Part shown: in pieces, positions 1 through 5,790 of the stretch
Numbering within the stretch: the first letter of the stretch is position 1
Layout of the letters: every line of letters starts with the position of its first letter
Program-made: the position numbers and the translations under genes
From: Rubrobacter sp.
GTDB lineage: Bacteria; Actinomycetota; Rubrobacteria; Rubrobacterales; Rubrobacteraceae
Assembly: GCA_013695335.1 (NCBI GenBank)
Contig: JACDAR010000166.1
Location: 1 to 7,139, forward strand
Length of the DNA stretch: 7,139 bases
Reading direction: 5' to 3'
Notes under the pieces: generated by a model
Seen by the model: the letters and a program-made list of their open reading frames with translations, nothing else
The model's database searches: none
Told to the model about the DNA's origin: nothing

Positions 1-833
1 CCGTATCCCCAGTAGAAAGCGGGCTTCGGGGCCAGGGACATTCCAGTCGTCTCGACGTAGTCGAAGTAGATCCACCATATACAAGCCGCCGCGACGAAAC
101 CGAGCACGGCTGTGGATACTGCGGCCATTGCCCAATCTGTCCCCGAAGTCCCTGCGGCGACGGCGAGTACAGATTCGCCGAGAACGATGATCGTGAACAG
201 CCCGTATCTCTCGGCGATGTGACGCGGATGAAAGCTGACTTTCGGCTCGTCCAGAGTACGAACAGCCAGTATCGGCGCGAGAAGCTCGACGAAGAGCGCA
301 ACACCCCAGAAAATGTAGAGAGCGGGCGCCGGGGCGAGCAGCGAAGCCATCCAGAGAACGGCCCCAAGCGCGTTGCCGCCAGCGTACCAGTCCACGAAGC
401 CGCGCAGGTTCTGTGGGGTGTGGTACCTGGCCCGCAGGAACAGCCATACCAGCAGAACCCTCAGCGCCGCGTAGGAAACGACGAAGCCAGCCGTCGCGCC
501 AGGCTGCGCCCCGACACCCTCGACGGAGGCTGCGATACCGAGCATGAAAAGCATGGCGGCGAGCAGGGTCACGCGGTAAGGCACGTCGTCGTTGTCGAAG
601 CTCGTTCCGTACCATGTGTACGTCATCCAGGCCCACCATACCGGCACGAACAACCCGACGAAGCGCAGGATTCCGCCGAGCGTGGGATCATGGTGCAGAC
701 CTCGCGCCAGCGCCGCCACCGCGACCACGAAGCAAAGATCGAAGAACAGCTCCAGCCACGTGGACGCGCGCTCCTCGGCGCGCTGCTCTTCCGTCAGGTT
801 GCGCATCGACTGCGGACGCCTGAAGATCGCCAT
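1..833 (-). CDS. ltrA: Low temperature requirement protein A (LtrA) family membrane protein, C-terminus cut by window edge
   Basis: Reading the minus strand from ATG at 833 gives an open frame of 277 codons that is still open at the left edge. It is a polytopic membrane protein with many hydrophobic segments. Two LtrA-family hallmarks are visible: a first-helix motif ELFFDLCFV at residues 28-36 and the conserved stretch RHIAERYGLFTIIVLGES at about residues 200-217. Full-length members are usually 360-400 residues, so roughly 100 are missing. The biochemical role of the family is not established; it is named after a Listeria gene needed for growth in the cold. The gene is divergent from the histidine kinase on the plus strand. 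A GTG two codons upstream (837-839) is an alternative start, and neither start has a strong Shine-Dalgarno site. Family assignment is firm, function unknown. Confidence 0.88.
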   Translation of the reverse strand, partial: MAIFRRPQSMRNLTEEQRAEERASTWLELFFDLCFVVAVAALARGLHHDPTLGGILRFVGLFVPVWWAWMTYTWYGTSFDNDDVPYRVTLLAAMLFMLGIAASVEGVGAQPGATAGFVVSYAALRVLLVWLFLRARYHTPQNLRGFVDWYAGGNALGAVLWMASLLAPAPALYIFWGVALFVELLAPILAVRTLDEPKVSFHPRHIAERYGLFTIIVLGESVLAVAAGTSGTDWAMAAVSTAVLGFVAAACIWWIYFDYVETTGMSLAPKPAFYWGY

Positions 834-983
834 TCTCACCCCGCTCTTCTCATACCCTGAAGCCAGGATCACCCTGATACGTCATCCGTCTCGACCTCCA
901 TGCTCGCCGGGCTCACTCTACATGCAACCCGGACGCCGGACACCACCCGAACGGGCGGGTTTTCGGATAGACTTTTCCCGAAG
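834..983. other. Divergent intergenic region between ltrA and the histidine kinase gene
   Basis: These 150 bases separate two genes read outwards and should hold promoters for both. I could not find a convincing -35/-10 pair or a clear operator on either strand. If the kinase started at ATG 900 instead of 984, the gap would shrink to 66 bases. The 28 residues this would add do not look like part of the kinase. Confidence 0.4.
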
Positions 984-2153
984 ATGGTGGAAGGCGAAGA
1001 CAGCGCGAAGGATCTGCGGCGGCTCAACCACGAGCTATCCGTGTTGAACGCCATCGCAAGGGAGCTCAACCGCTCGGTGAACCTGGGCGAGACGCTGGAG
1101 TTCGCGCTCTCTCAGGTCGCGGATTTGCTTGGCTTGCGCACGGGTTGGATCTGGCTGATAGACGAATCCACCTCCGAGCCGTACCTTGCAGCCACCCGCA
1201 ACCTTCCACCGGCCCTTGCCGACGATCCACGCCGTATGGATGGCTCCGGATACTGCTACTGCCTCGACACATATCAGCAGGGCGACCTCAATGGCGCGGC
1301 GAACGTCAACGTCCTGACGTGCAGCCGTCTCAAGGGCCTCGTTGACGGCACGGGCGGCCTCCGCTACCACGCGAGCATCCCGCTATACAAGGGCGAAGTG
1401 CATCTCGGCGTCATGAACGTCGCGAGCCCTGGCTGGCGCAGCCTCTCACCCGAGGATCTGGAACTTCTGTACACTATCGGCGACCTCCTGAGCGTCGCCG
1501 TCGAGCGCGCCCGCCTCTTCGACCGCAGCGGCCGTCTCGGGGCCGTCGAGGAACGCAACCGGCTGGCGCGTGAGATCCACGACACCCTCGCGCAGGGACT
1601 CACAGCCACGGCCCTCCAGCTCGAATCCGCCGACGCCCTGCTCGACCCCGAAAGCGAGAAGGTCCGCAAACCCCTGCGACGCGCCCTCTCCCTCACGCAA
1701 TCCAACCTCGAAGAAGCCCGCCGCTCCGTCCTGGATCTGCGGGCAGCCCCGCTGGAAGGACGCCCGCTCTCCGGGGCGCTGAAGATCCTGGTCGAGAGGT
1801 GGAGCGCACAGAACAGTACGGAAGCCTATTTCGGGACTGTCAACCCTGGACGCCCGCTCCCGCCACGGGTGGAGGCGGATCTCTATCGCGTCTGCCAGGA
1901 GGCGCTCACCAACGTGGCGAACCATGCGGATGCCGCCCGCGTAAACGTCCGGCTCGTCGCCACCCCCGTCGAAGTGAAGCTCTCCATCGAGGATGACGGC
2001 AACGGCTTCGATCCTTCGGAGCCGTCAGGCGGACGGCACGGGCTTGTTGGGATGCGGGAGCGGATGGAGATACTCGGCGGCAGCCTCGACGTGAAGAGCA
2101 AGTCAGGCGTTGGGACAACCATCGTGGCGTCCATCCCCCTGGAGAAGCTGTGA
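984..2153 (+). CDS. GAF-domain sensor histidine kinase, NarL/HPK7 family, with Cys cluster (possible Fe-S redox sensor)
   Basis: This is a soluble sensor kinase with no membrane segment. Numbered from ATG 984 (389 aa), a short helical lead is followed by a GAF domain at about 32-177. Next comes a HisKA_3 dimerisation region whose H-box, REIHDTLAQG, has the phosphoacceptor His199. The HATPase domain has an N-box around QEALTNVANHADA (305-317), a G1 box EDDGNGFD (336-343) and a G2 region GGRHGLVGMRER (349-360). The GAF domain contains Cys91-x-Cys93, then Cys113 in CSRL, and His129 in HASIPL. This resembles the cysteine-bearing GAF domains of AirS-like kinases, so oxygen or redox sensing through an iron-sulfur cluster is inferred. 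The gene overlaps its response regulator by 4 bases. An in-frame ATG at 900 exists, but it lacks a ribosome-binding site and adds a non-domain-like extension. ATG 984 is preferred on family grounds although its own Shine-Dalgarno site is poor. Confidence 0.9.
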   Translation: MVEGEDSAKDLRRLNHELSVLNAIARELNRSVNLGETLEFALSQVADLLGLRTGWIWLIDESTSEPYLAATRNLPPALADDPRRMDGSGYCYCLDTYQQGDLNGAANVNVLTCSRLKGLVDGTGGLRYHASIPLYKGEVHLGVMNVASPGWRSLSPEDLELLYTIGDLLSVAVERARLFDRSGRLGAVEERNRLAREIHDTLAQGLTATALQLESADALLDPESEKVRKPLRRALSLTQSNLEEARRSVLDLRAAPLEGRPLSGALKILVERWSAQNSTEAYFGTVNPGRPLPPRVEADLYRVCQEALTNVANHADAARVNVRLVATPVEVKLSIEDDGNGFDPSEPSGGRHGLVGMRERMEILGGSLDVKSKSGVGTTIVASIPLEKL

Positions 2154-2794
2154 GCGAGGAGTCGGGGGCCAAGATCAGAATCCTGGTGGCCGACGACCAC
2201 CCCATGCTCAGGGAGGGTCTTGCCGGGGTACTGGAGACACAGCCAGATTTCGAGATCGTGGGCGAGGCTTCGGATGGTGAGGAGGCGGTTAGCCTCGCTG
2301 AGAGGTTGTCGCCGGATGTGATCCTGCTCGACCTCGAGATGCCGAACCTGGACGGCGTCGGGGCGCTGGAACGTCTCAAGGAGAATGGATCGCCTGCCAG
2401 AACCCTCGTCTTCACAGCCTACGATAACGACGAGCGCATACTGGGGGCGCTTCGGGCAGGGGCGAAAGGGTATCTGCTCAAAGGCGCATCCAGACATCAA
2501 CTCTTCGAGGCCATCAAGACCGTACACGGAGGAGGTTCGCTCCTCGGTCCCGCAGTCACGGATCGCCTGCTCGAGAGCATGAGGCGAAACGAGGAGCGGA
2601 TCGAAGACCTGACACCCCGCGAACTCGAAGTGCTATCGCTCGTTGCCAGGGGCAACACGAACGCAGAGATCTCAGCCGACCTCTTCATCACCGAGCGAAC
2701 CGTGAAGTTCCACGTCAGCTCCATCATGCACAAGCTCGGCGCCCAGAACCGAACCGAGGCCGCCAGGATCGCTGGTCGGCATGGCTTGGTCTAG
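2150..2794 (+). CDS. NarL/FixJ-family response regulator (REC + LuxR-type HTH)
   Basis: This 214-aa protein is the cognate DNA-binding partner of the upstream kinase. The receiver domain (about 8-125) shows the acidic pair Asp15-Asp16 in VADDHP, the phosphoacceptor Asp61 in DVILLDLEMP, the switch Thr89 and the conserved Lys111. The LuxR/GerE helix-turn-helix lies at about 150-212, with DLTPRELEVLSLVARG and the recognition region TERTVKFHVSSIMHKLG. The start is GTG at 2150, overlapping the kinase stop in GTGA, with GGAGAAG at 2141-2147 as ribosome-binding site, so translation is coupled to the kinase. Phosphotransfer from His199 of the kinase to Asp61 is expected. The target genes are unknown. 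No terminator hairpin is visible in the 59 bases before the convergent gene. Length and motifs are complete for the family. Confidence 0.95.
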   Translation: MSEESGAKIRILVADDHPMLREGLAGVLETQPDFEIVGEASDGEEAVSLAERLSPDVILLDLEMPNLDGVGALERLKENGSPARTLVFTAYDNDERILGALRAGAKGYLLKGASRHQLFEAIKTVHGGGSLLGPAVTDRLLESMRRNEERIEDLTPRELEVLSLVARGNTNAEISADLFITERTVKFHVSSIMHKLGAQNRTEAARIAGRHGLV

Positions 2795-2853
2795 CTTGCG
2801 GATTAATCACCTCCAGTGCACATATTTCTCAAGACCAGTGTTCCGATTGACAC

Positions 2854-3507
2854 CTACTGAAGCACATGTAGCAGAATTTCATAGGCCTCTTGCATCAATG
2901 CCTCATGATCGCGCTCGATAACTAAGTCATAGAAGTTGTTATCCGTATTTATCCGGAAGGCTAAATATCCACCTCCACAAATTAAGTCCGCGAAGCTTGT
3001 CGAAAGCGGATCTTTCTCCTTCGGAATCCAAAGTTGTCCTCCAAACTCACTTAACGACATTGCGTGATAGGCTTGTTGCTCTTCCGTGTCTTGTAGCCGA
3101 GGCACGTCGACCGACCGATGCGCTGTGTGCTTGTGGCGGAAATTCACGAGTTCAGTTATGCGCGGAATAGAAGGCGGGGTGCCTTTTGCCTTAACAATTC
3201 CTGACTTCGCAAAGTAGTAAAATTGTCCCGCTCGATTGACGTATGCTACCGCTTCATGAAGCAAGTACTCTTGAAGTAACTGCCTCCGCTTACTCGTCAC
3301 ACCTTCGTGGAGTTCAGCAGCCGAAAGGATAAACTGATCTCGATGGTAGTCAAGTCCTTTGAGGATCGAAACTGCCCCCGCAATTTGGAGAAAATTGGTC
3401 TGGAGCACTGGCTTATCTCTGCTTCTTGAGATGAGCGCGGTTGCACGGATCGAATAAGGCCGAATTCTCTGAAGGACTTTATCTGGCGCAGGTCGACTGT
3501 GCGCCAA
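2854..3507 (-). CDS. Orphan protein with HEPN-like R-x5-H motif, in low-GC islet
   Basis: I do not recognise this protein by family. The frame runs 217 codons from a TTG at 3507 and reads like a real globular protein. A mostly helical middle (about 75-103, QLLQEYLLHEAVAYVNRAGQ) is followed by NFRHKHTAHRS, where Arg124 and His130 form an R-H-x4-H arrangement. HEPN nucleases, including Abi-type phage-defence proteins, carry R-x(4-6)-H with a polar residue after the Arg after such helices, so a HEPN-like fold is inferred, not shown. The gene is convergent with the response regulator. Its DNA is much poorer in GC than its neighbours (26 of 60 bases are G or C at 2881-2940), suggesting horizontal acquisition. 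The start is uncertain: no ribosome-binding site precedes the TTG, and an ATG at 3536 in another frame suggests a possible frameshift near the N-terminus. Confidence 0.65.
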   Translation of the reverse strand: MAHSRPAPDKVLQRIRPYSIRATALISRSRDKPVLQTNFLQIAGAVSILKGLDYHRDQFILSAAELHEGVTSKRRQLLQEYLLHEAVAYVNRAGQFYYFAKSGIVKAKGTPPSIPRITELVNFRHKHTAHRSVDVPRLQDTEEQQAYHAMSLSEFGGQLWIPKEKDPLSTSFADLICGGGYLAFRINTDNNFYDLVIERDHEALMQEAYEILLHVLQ

Positions 3508-3815
3508 TTGCGTACGTTGTTGACAGACTCCGACATTGCTTCAACTTACCCTGATGATAGTTAATTAGCAACCGTACTGCTGCATTTGCTCAAGAAGACA
3601 TACCACTTACCTATCTTACAGAGTCCCTGCAAGAACGCGCTTCAGACATATAAGCCATTGGTAAGAAGGCAGACGGTTCCGACGCTTCGCTAATTGCACT
3701 CTAGATTCCCATGAGACCTGTACTTCCGTACAGCCCGAAAACCGTCCTCGCGCACGATGCCATCAGCCTTCCCAAAGCGCATTATCTGAGTACGAAAAGC
3801 GAGAAGGAGAGCGTA
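3508..3815. other. Low-GC intergenic stretch without a convincing gene
   Basis: The right part of the low-GC islet, between the minus-strand orphan and the DUF5519 gene. It holds a 30-codon open stretch at 3561-3653 with no start codon, discussed separately. It also holds an ATG at 3711 that is in frame with the DUF5519 protein but has no ribosome-binding site. No tRNA, inverted-repeat pair, direct-repeat pair or integrase was found that would mark the islet as a defined mobile element. Promoters for both flanking genes should lie here. TTGCAC at 3694-3699 is a possible -35, but no good -10 follows at normal spacing. Confidence 0.4.
3804..3809 (+). promoter_or_regulatory. Shine-Dalgarno site fixing the GTG start of the DUF5519 gene
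   Basis: AAGGAG lies 6 bases before GTG 3816. This strong site decides for the internal GTG against the ATG at 3711, which has no such site and would add 35 residues of unconserved sequence encoded in low-GC DNA. Confidence 0.8.
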
Positions 3816-4196
3816 GTGAACGAAGAACTAATTGAGGCCGCAGGGCGTGAGATCCTGAGTTGGCCCGGCGTCAGCAAGGAAGATATGAGGGGCGGCACGG
3901 GGAAGGGTGGATTTCAAGTCCCACCTGCCACCGTCTACAGGTTCGGGCGGCGGCATCTCGGTCACATCCACGTTACCGGCGTGGCGGACATCACGTTTCC
4001 GAGGAGGATCCACGACGAACTGGTCTCCGAAGGAAGGGCGATCCCCCACCCCGCCGGATTCGATGACGTCGTGAGCTACCGCATCAGGAAATCAGAGGAC
4101 GTACCAAACGTCGTCGAACTCTTCCGCAAGGGCTACGAGCTTGCCAAAGCCTCAGCCGAACGCCGCGAGGCATTGCAGGCAAGACGCGCCGGATAG
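3816..4196 (+). CDS. Luciferase-domain (DUF5519) family protein
   Basis: This small 126-aa protein begins at GTG 3816. Its second half matches the DUF5519/'luciferase' domain as I know it: LGHIHVTGVADITFPRRI at about 48-65, then HDELVSEGRAIPHPAGF, then SYRIRKSEDVPNVVELFRKG at about 87-106. In this family the region runs H-x-H...AD-x-x-FP-x-R, a DELV...G-x-A-x-PHP stretch, and an R-x-x-x-DV helix near the end. The domain was named for fungal luciferase, but bacterial members are small and uncharacterised, so no light reaction should be assumed. The single domain fills nearly the whole protein. It precedes the SDR gene by 54 bases on the same strand and may share its transcript, though a palindrome in the gap could mark a separate promoter. 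Family assignment is fairly sure, function unknown. Confidence 0.8.
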   Translation: MNEELIEAAGREILSWPGVSKEDMRGGTGKGGFQVPPATVYRFGRRHLGHIHVTGVADITFPRRIHDELVSEGRAIPHPAGFDDVVSYRIRKSEDVPNVVELFRKGYELAKASAERREALQARRAG

Positions 4197-4205
4197 CCGG
4201 AAGCG

Positions 4206-4225
4206 ATTCGTATATACACACGAAT
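4206..4225. promoter_or_regulatory. Imperfect palindrome, candidate operator upstream of the SDR operon
   Basis: The 20 bases ATTCGTATATACACACGAAT match their own reverse complement at 16 of 20 positions, with perfect outer arms ATTCGT/ACGAAT. The centre includes TATATA (4211-4216), which could be a -10 element, although no good -35 sits 16-18 bases upstream. Position, size and symmetry suit a binding site for a dimeric repressor such as a TetR- or MarR-type protein. No such regulator is encoded in the window. A weak hairpin is an alternative reading. Confidence 0.4.
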
Positions 4226-4235
4226 GAACACATCT

Positions 4236-4245
4236 AGAGGAAGGA
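4236..4245 (+). promoter_or_regulatory. Shine-Dalgarno site fixing the SDR start
   Basis: AGAGGAAGGA ends 5 bases before ATG 4251. It overrules the in-frame ATG at 4224, which lies upstream of this site and right next to the palindrome. Confidence 0.8.
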
Positions 4246-4250
4246 TCCCC

Positions 4251-4967
4251 ATGACTGAAACCGGACCACGCACCGCGCTAATCACCGGGGCCTCACGCGG
4301 GCTCGGGCTCGGGCTGGCCCGCAGGCTGGCCGAAGAAGGCTGGACCCTGATCGTTGACGCCAGGGGGGCACAAGACCTTGAGTCTGCGGTCAACGCCGAG
4401 CTTGCGGATCTCACGAAAGTCACGGCCATCCCAGGCGACGTGGCGGACCCGGATCATCGCCAGGCACTAGCCGACGCCGCGCACGAAGCTGGCGGCCTGG
4501 ACGCGCTGGTAAACAACGCGAGCATCCTCGGCCCGAGCCCTCAACCATATCTACTTGACTACCCGCTCGACGTTCTGGAGGAGGTCTACCGGACGAACAC
4601 CATAGCCCCGGTCGCGCTGACCCAGGCCGTGCGGGAGGGGTTGAAGCCGGGCGCCCGCATCATCAACATCACCAGCGACGCTGCGCGCGAGCCGTACGAG
4701 GGCTGGGGCGGCTATGGGTCGAGCAAGGCCGCGCTGGAGCAGATCTCCAACATCCTCGGCGCAGAAAACCCGGAACTGCGCGTATACGCCGTTGACCCGG
4801 GCGACATGCGGACCAGGATGCACCAGGAAGCATTCCCCGGGGAGGACATAAGCGACCGACCGCTGCCCGAAGAGAGCGTGCCCGGCCTGATGGAGCTTCT
4901 GACAGGCGACTTTCCCAGCGAACGCTATCAGGCAGCCGACCTGAAACGGGCCTACGATGGAAGCTAG
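4251..4967 (+). CDS. Short-chain dehydrogenase/reductase (SDR) family NAD(P)-dependent oxidoreductase
   Basis: This 238-aa classical SDR is of normal length for the family. It has the dinucleotide-binding motif TGASRGLG (12-19), Asp62 in GDV, the NNAS motif (88-91, a variant of NNAG), Asn116, catalytic Ser142 in NITSDA, and the Y-x-x-x-K pair Tyr155/Lys159 in GYGSSK. The PG turn follows at 183-184. It should reduce or oxidise a carbonyl/alcohol group with NAD(P)(H) in the cytoplasm; the substrate cannot be told. Arg17 in the glycine-rich loop leans to NADP(H), while Asp36 after strand 2 leans to NAD(H), so the cofactor is open. It starts at ATG 4251 behind a strong ribosome-binding site. Its last 11 bases overlap the first VOC gene, tying it to the VOC-VOC-QueA-like operon. 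The family call is certain. Confidence 0.95.
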   Translation: MTETGPRTALITGASRGLGLGLARRLAEEGWTLIVDARGAQDLESAVNAELADLTKVTAIPGDVADPDHRQALADAAHEAGGLDALVNNASILGPSPQPYLLDYPLDVLEEVYRTNTIAPVALTQAVREGLKPGARIINITSDAAREPYEGWGGYGSSKAALEQISNILGAENPELRVYAVDPGDMRTRMHQEAFPGEDISDRPLPEESVPGLMELLTGDFPSERYQAADLKRAYDGS

Positions 4968-5424
4968 CGCCGTGTCCAAAGCTGCGGGGTTCAGCACCGG
5001 CCTGGCCGAGATCGTACTGGTCGTGGACGACGTGCCACAGACCGCCCGTTTCTACCGTGAGGTAATCGGCCTGACACCTGACGGCACGGCGGACGACGCC
5101 AACGAAGAGTGGGCCTGGTTCTGGGCTGGCGGGCTGGGAAGATCCCAACGCATCGCCCTCCGCAACGGCCCGTTGTTGTTCGAGGAACACTCACCGCTAC
5201 CGCAGGGAGAACGCTGGGGCAGGGTCCATTACGCATTCTCCGTGCCGCGCGACAGGCTGGAGTCCGCAGTCGAACATGTACGCGCTCATGGCGTCGAGGT
5301 CTACGGGCCTGTCGCGCTGGATTGGATGCGGGCGACCTCGCACTACTTCTACGACCCGGCCGGGAACCTCCTGGAATTCTGGTCGCCCGAGCCGGAAGCA
5401 TCCACGAAAGGGGAAGAACGATGA
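4957..5424 (+). CDS. VOC-superfamily protein (glyoxalase/bleomycin resistance/dioxygenase fold), first of a tandem pair
   Basis: This 155-aa single-chain VOC protein has both βαβββ halves. The first begins LAEIVLVVDDVPQTARFYREVIGL (17-40) and the second RVHYAFSVPRDRLESAVEHVRAHGV (89-113), ending HYFYDPAGNLLEFWSP (129-144). Candidate metal ligands at the usual positions are Glu18 (where many members have His), His91 and Glu140, so a divalent-metal enzyme is plausible. The family covers glyoxalases, extradiol dioxygenases and antibiotic-modifying or -binding proteins, and the substrate cannot be predicted. ATG 4957 lies inside the SDR gene. GTG 4972, which follows the SDR stop by 4 bases and has GGAAG 8 bases before it, is an equally good start and would shorten the protein by 5 residues. 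The stop overlaps the next gene's start by 4 bases. Confidence 0.9.
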   Translation: MEASAVSKAAGFSTGLAEIVLVVDDVPQTARFYREVIGLTPDGTADDANEEWAWFWAGGLGRSQRIALRNGPLLFEEHSPLPQGERWGRVHYAFSVPRDRLESAVEHVRAHGVEVYGPVALDWMRATSHYFYDPAGNLLEFWSPEPEASTKGEER

Positions 5425-5786
5425 AGGCTAAAGCGCTCTCGTGGCTGGGAACCAGAACAGATAAATTCGAAGACACAAGCCGCTTCTTCAGGGAAACGAT
5501 GGGATTGGATCCTGTCCACGAAGAGCCTGGCTTCGCCGTCTACCACCTCCCGAACGGGGATACGGTCGAGGTATTCGGGACAGACGATCAGGACCACAAG
5601 CACTTCGATACCGGTCCTGTAGTCGGGTTCCTTGTGGACGATGTCGAGGAGGCCCGCGCGGAATTGGAAGCGTCTGGCGTCCAGTTCATAGGCCCGGTCC
5701 ACAAAGCCGATGACGGCGGATCGTGGTCCCATTTTCGCGGCCCCGACGGAAACGTCTACGAACTGACAGGAGAAAGAGGAGGGTAG
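5421..5786 (+). CDS. VOC-superfamily protein, second of a tandem pair, lacking usual metal ligands
   Basis: This compact 121-aa VOC protein is close to the minimum size for the fold. The first half includes DTSRFFRETMGL (18-29) and DTVEVFG (47-53). The second includes GPVVGFLVDDVEEARAELEASGV (65-87) and ends FRGPDGNVYELTG (105-117), a typical VOC ending. Glu50 and Glu114 sit at metal-ligand positions, but the places where His is usual hold Trp8 or Ser7 and Val68, so metal binding is doubtful and it may bind a ligand rather than catalyse. The start is ATG in an ATGA overlap with the previous stop, with GGGGAAG at 5410-5416 as ribosome-binding site. The frame is open much further upstream, but that part is only the shadow of the first VOC gene. 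The two VOC proteins may act as partners; this is inference from their coupling. Confidence 0.88.
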   Translation: MKAKALSWLGTRTDKFEDTSRFFRETMGLDPVHEEPGFAVYHLPNGDTVEVFGTDDQDHKHFDTGPVVGFLVDDVEEARAELEASGVQFIGPVHKADDGGSWSHFRGPDGNVYELTGERGG

Positions 5787-5790
5787 GACC

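Noticed and set aside
219..860. Long plus-strand open frame (213 codons) and smaller ones to 1047
   Set aside because: It lies antisense to the clear LtrA-family membrane protein, and its translation is Arg/His/Gln/Pro-rich with no domain character.
1883..2527. Minus-strand open frames across the kinase/regulator junction
   Set aside because: Antisense to two genes with complete sets of catalytic motifs; the translations are low-complexity and domainless.
2795..2853. Bidirectional terminator between the convergent response regulator and orphan gene
   Set aside because: Looked for, but no GC-rich hairpin followed by a T-run is present on either strand.
3711..3815. N-terminal extension of the DUF5519 protein from ATG 3711
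   Set aside because: No ribosome-binding site at 3711, low-GC sequence unlike the rest of the gene, and a perfect Shine-Dalgarno site fixes GTG 3816.
5109..5420. N-terminal extension of the second VOC protein
   Set aside because: The extension is an out-of-frame reading of the first VOC gene; the ATGA overlap with its own ribosome-binding site gives the natural start at 5421.
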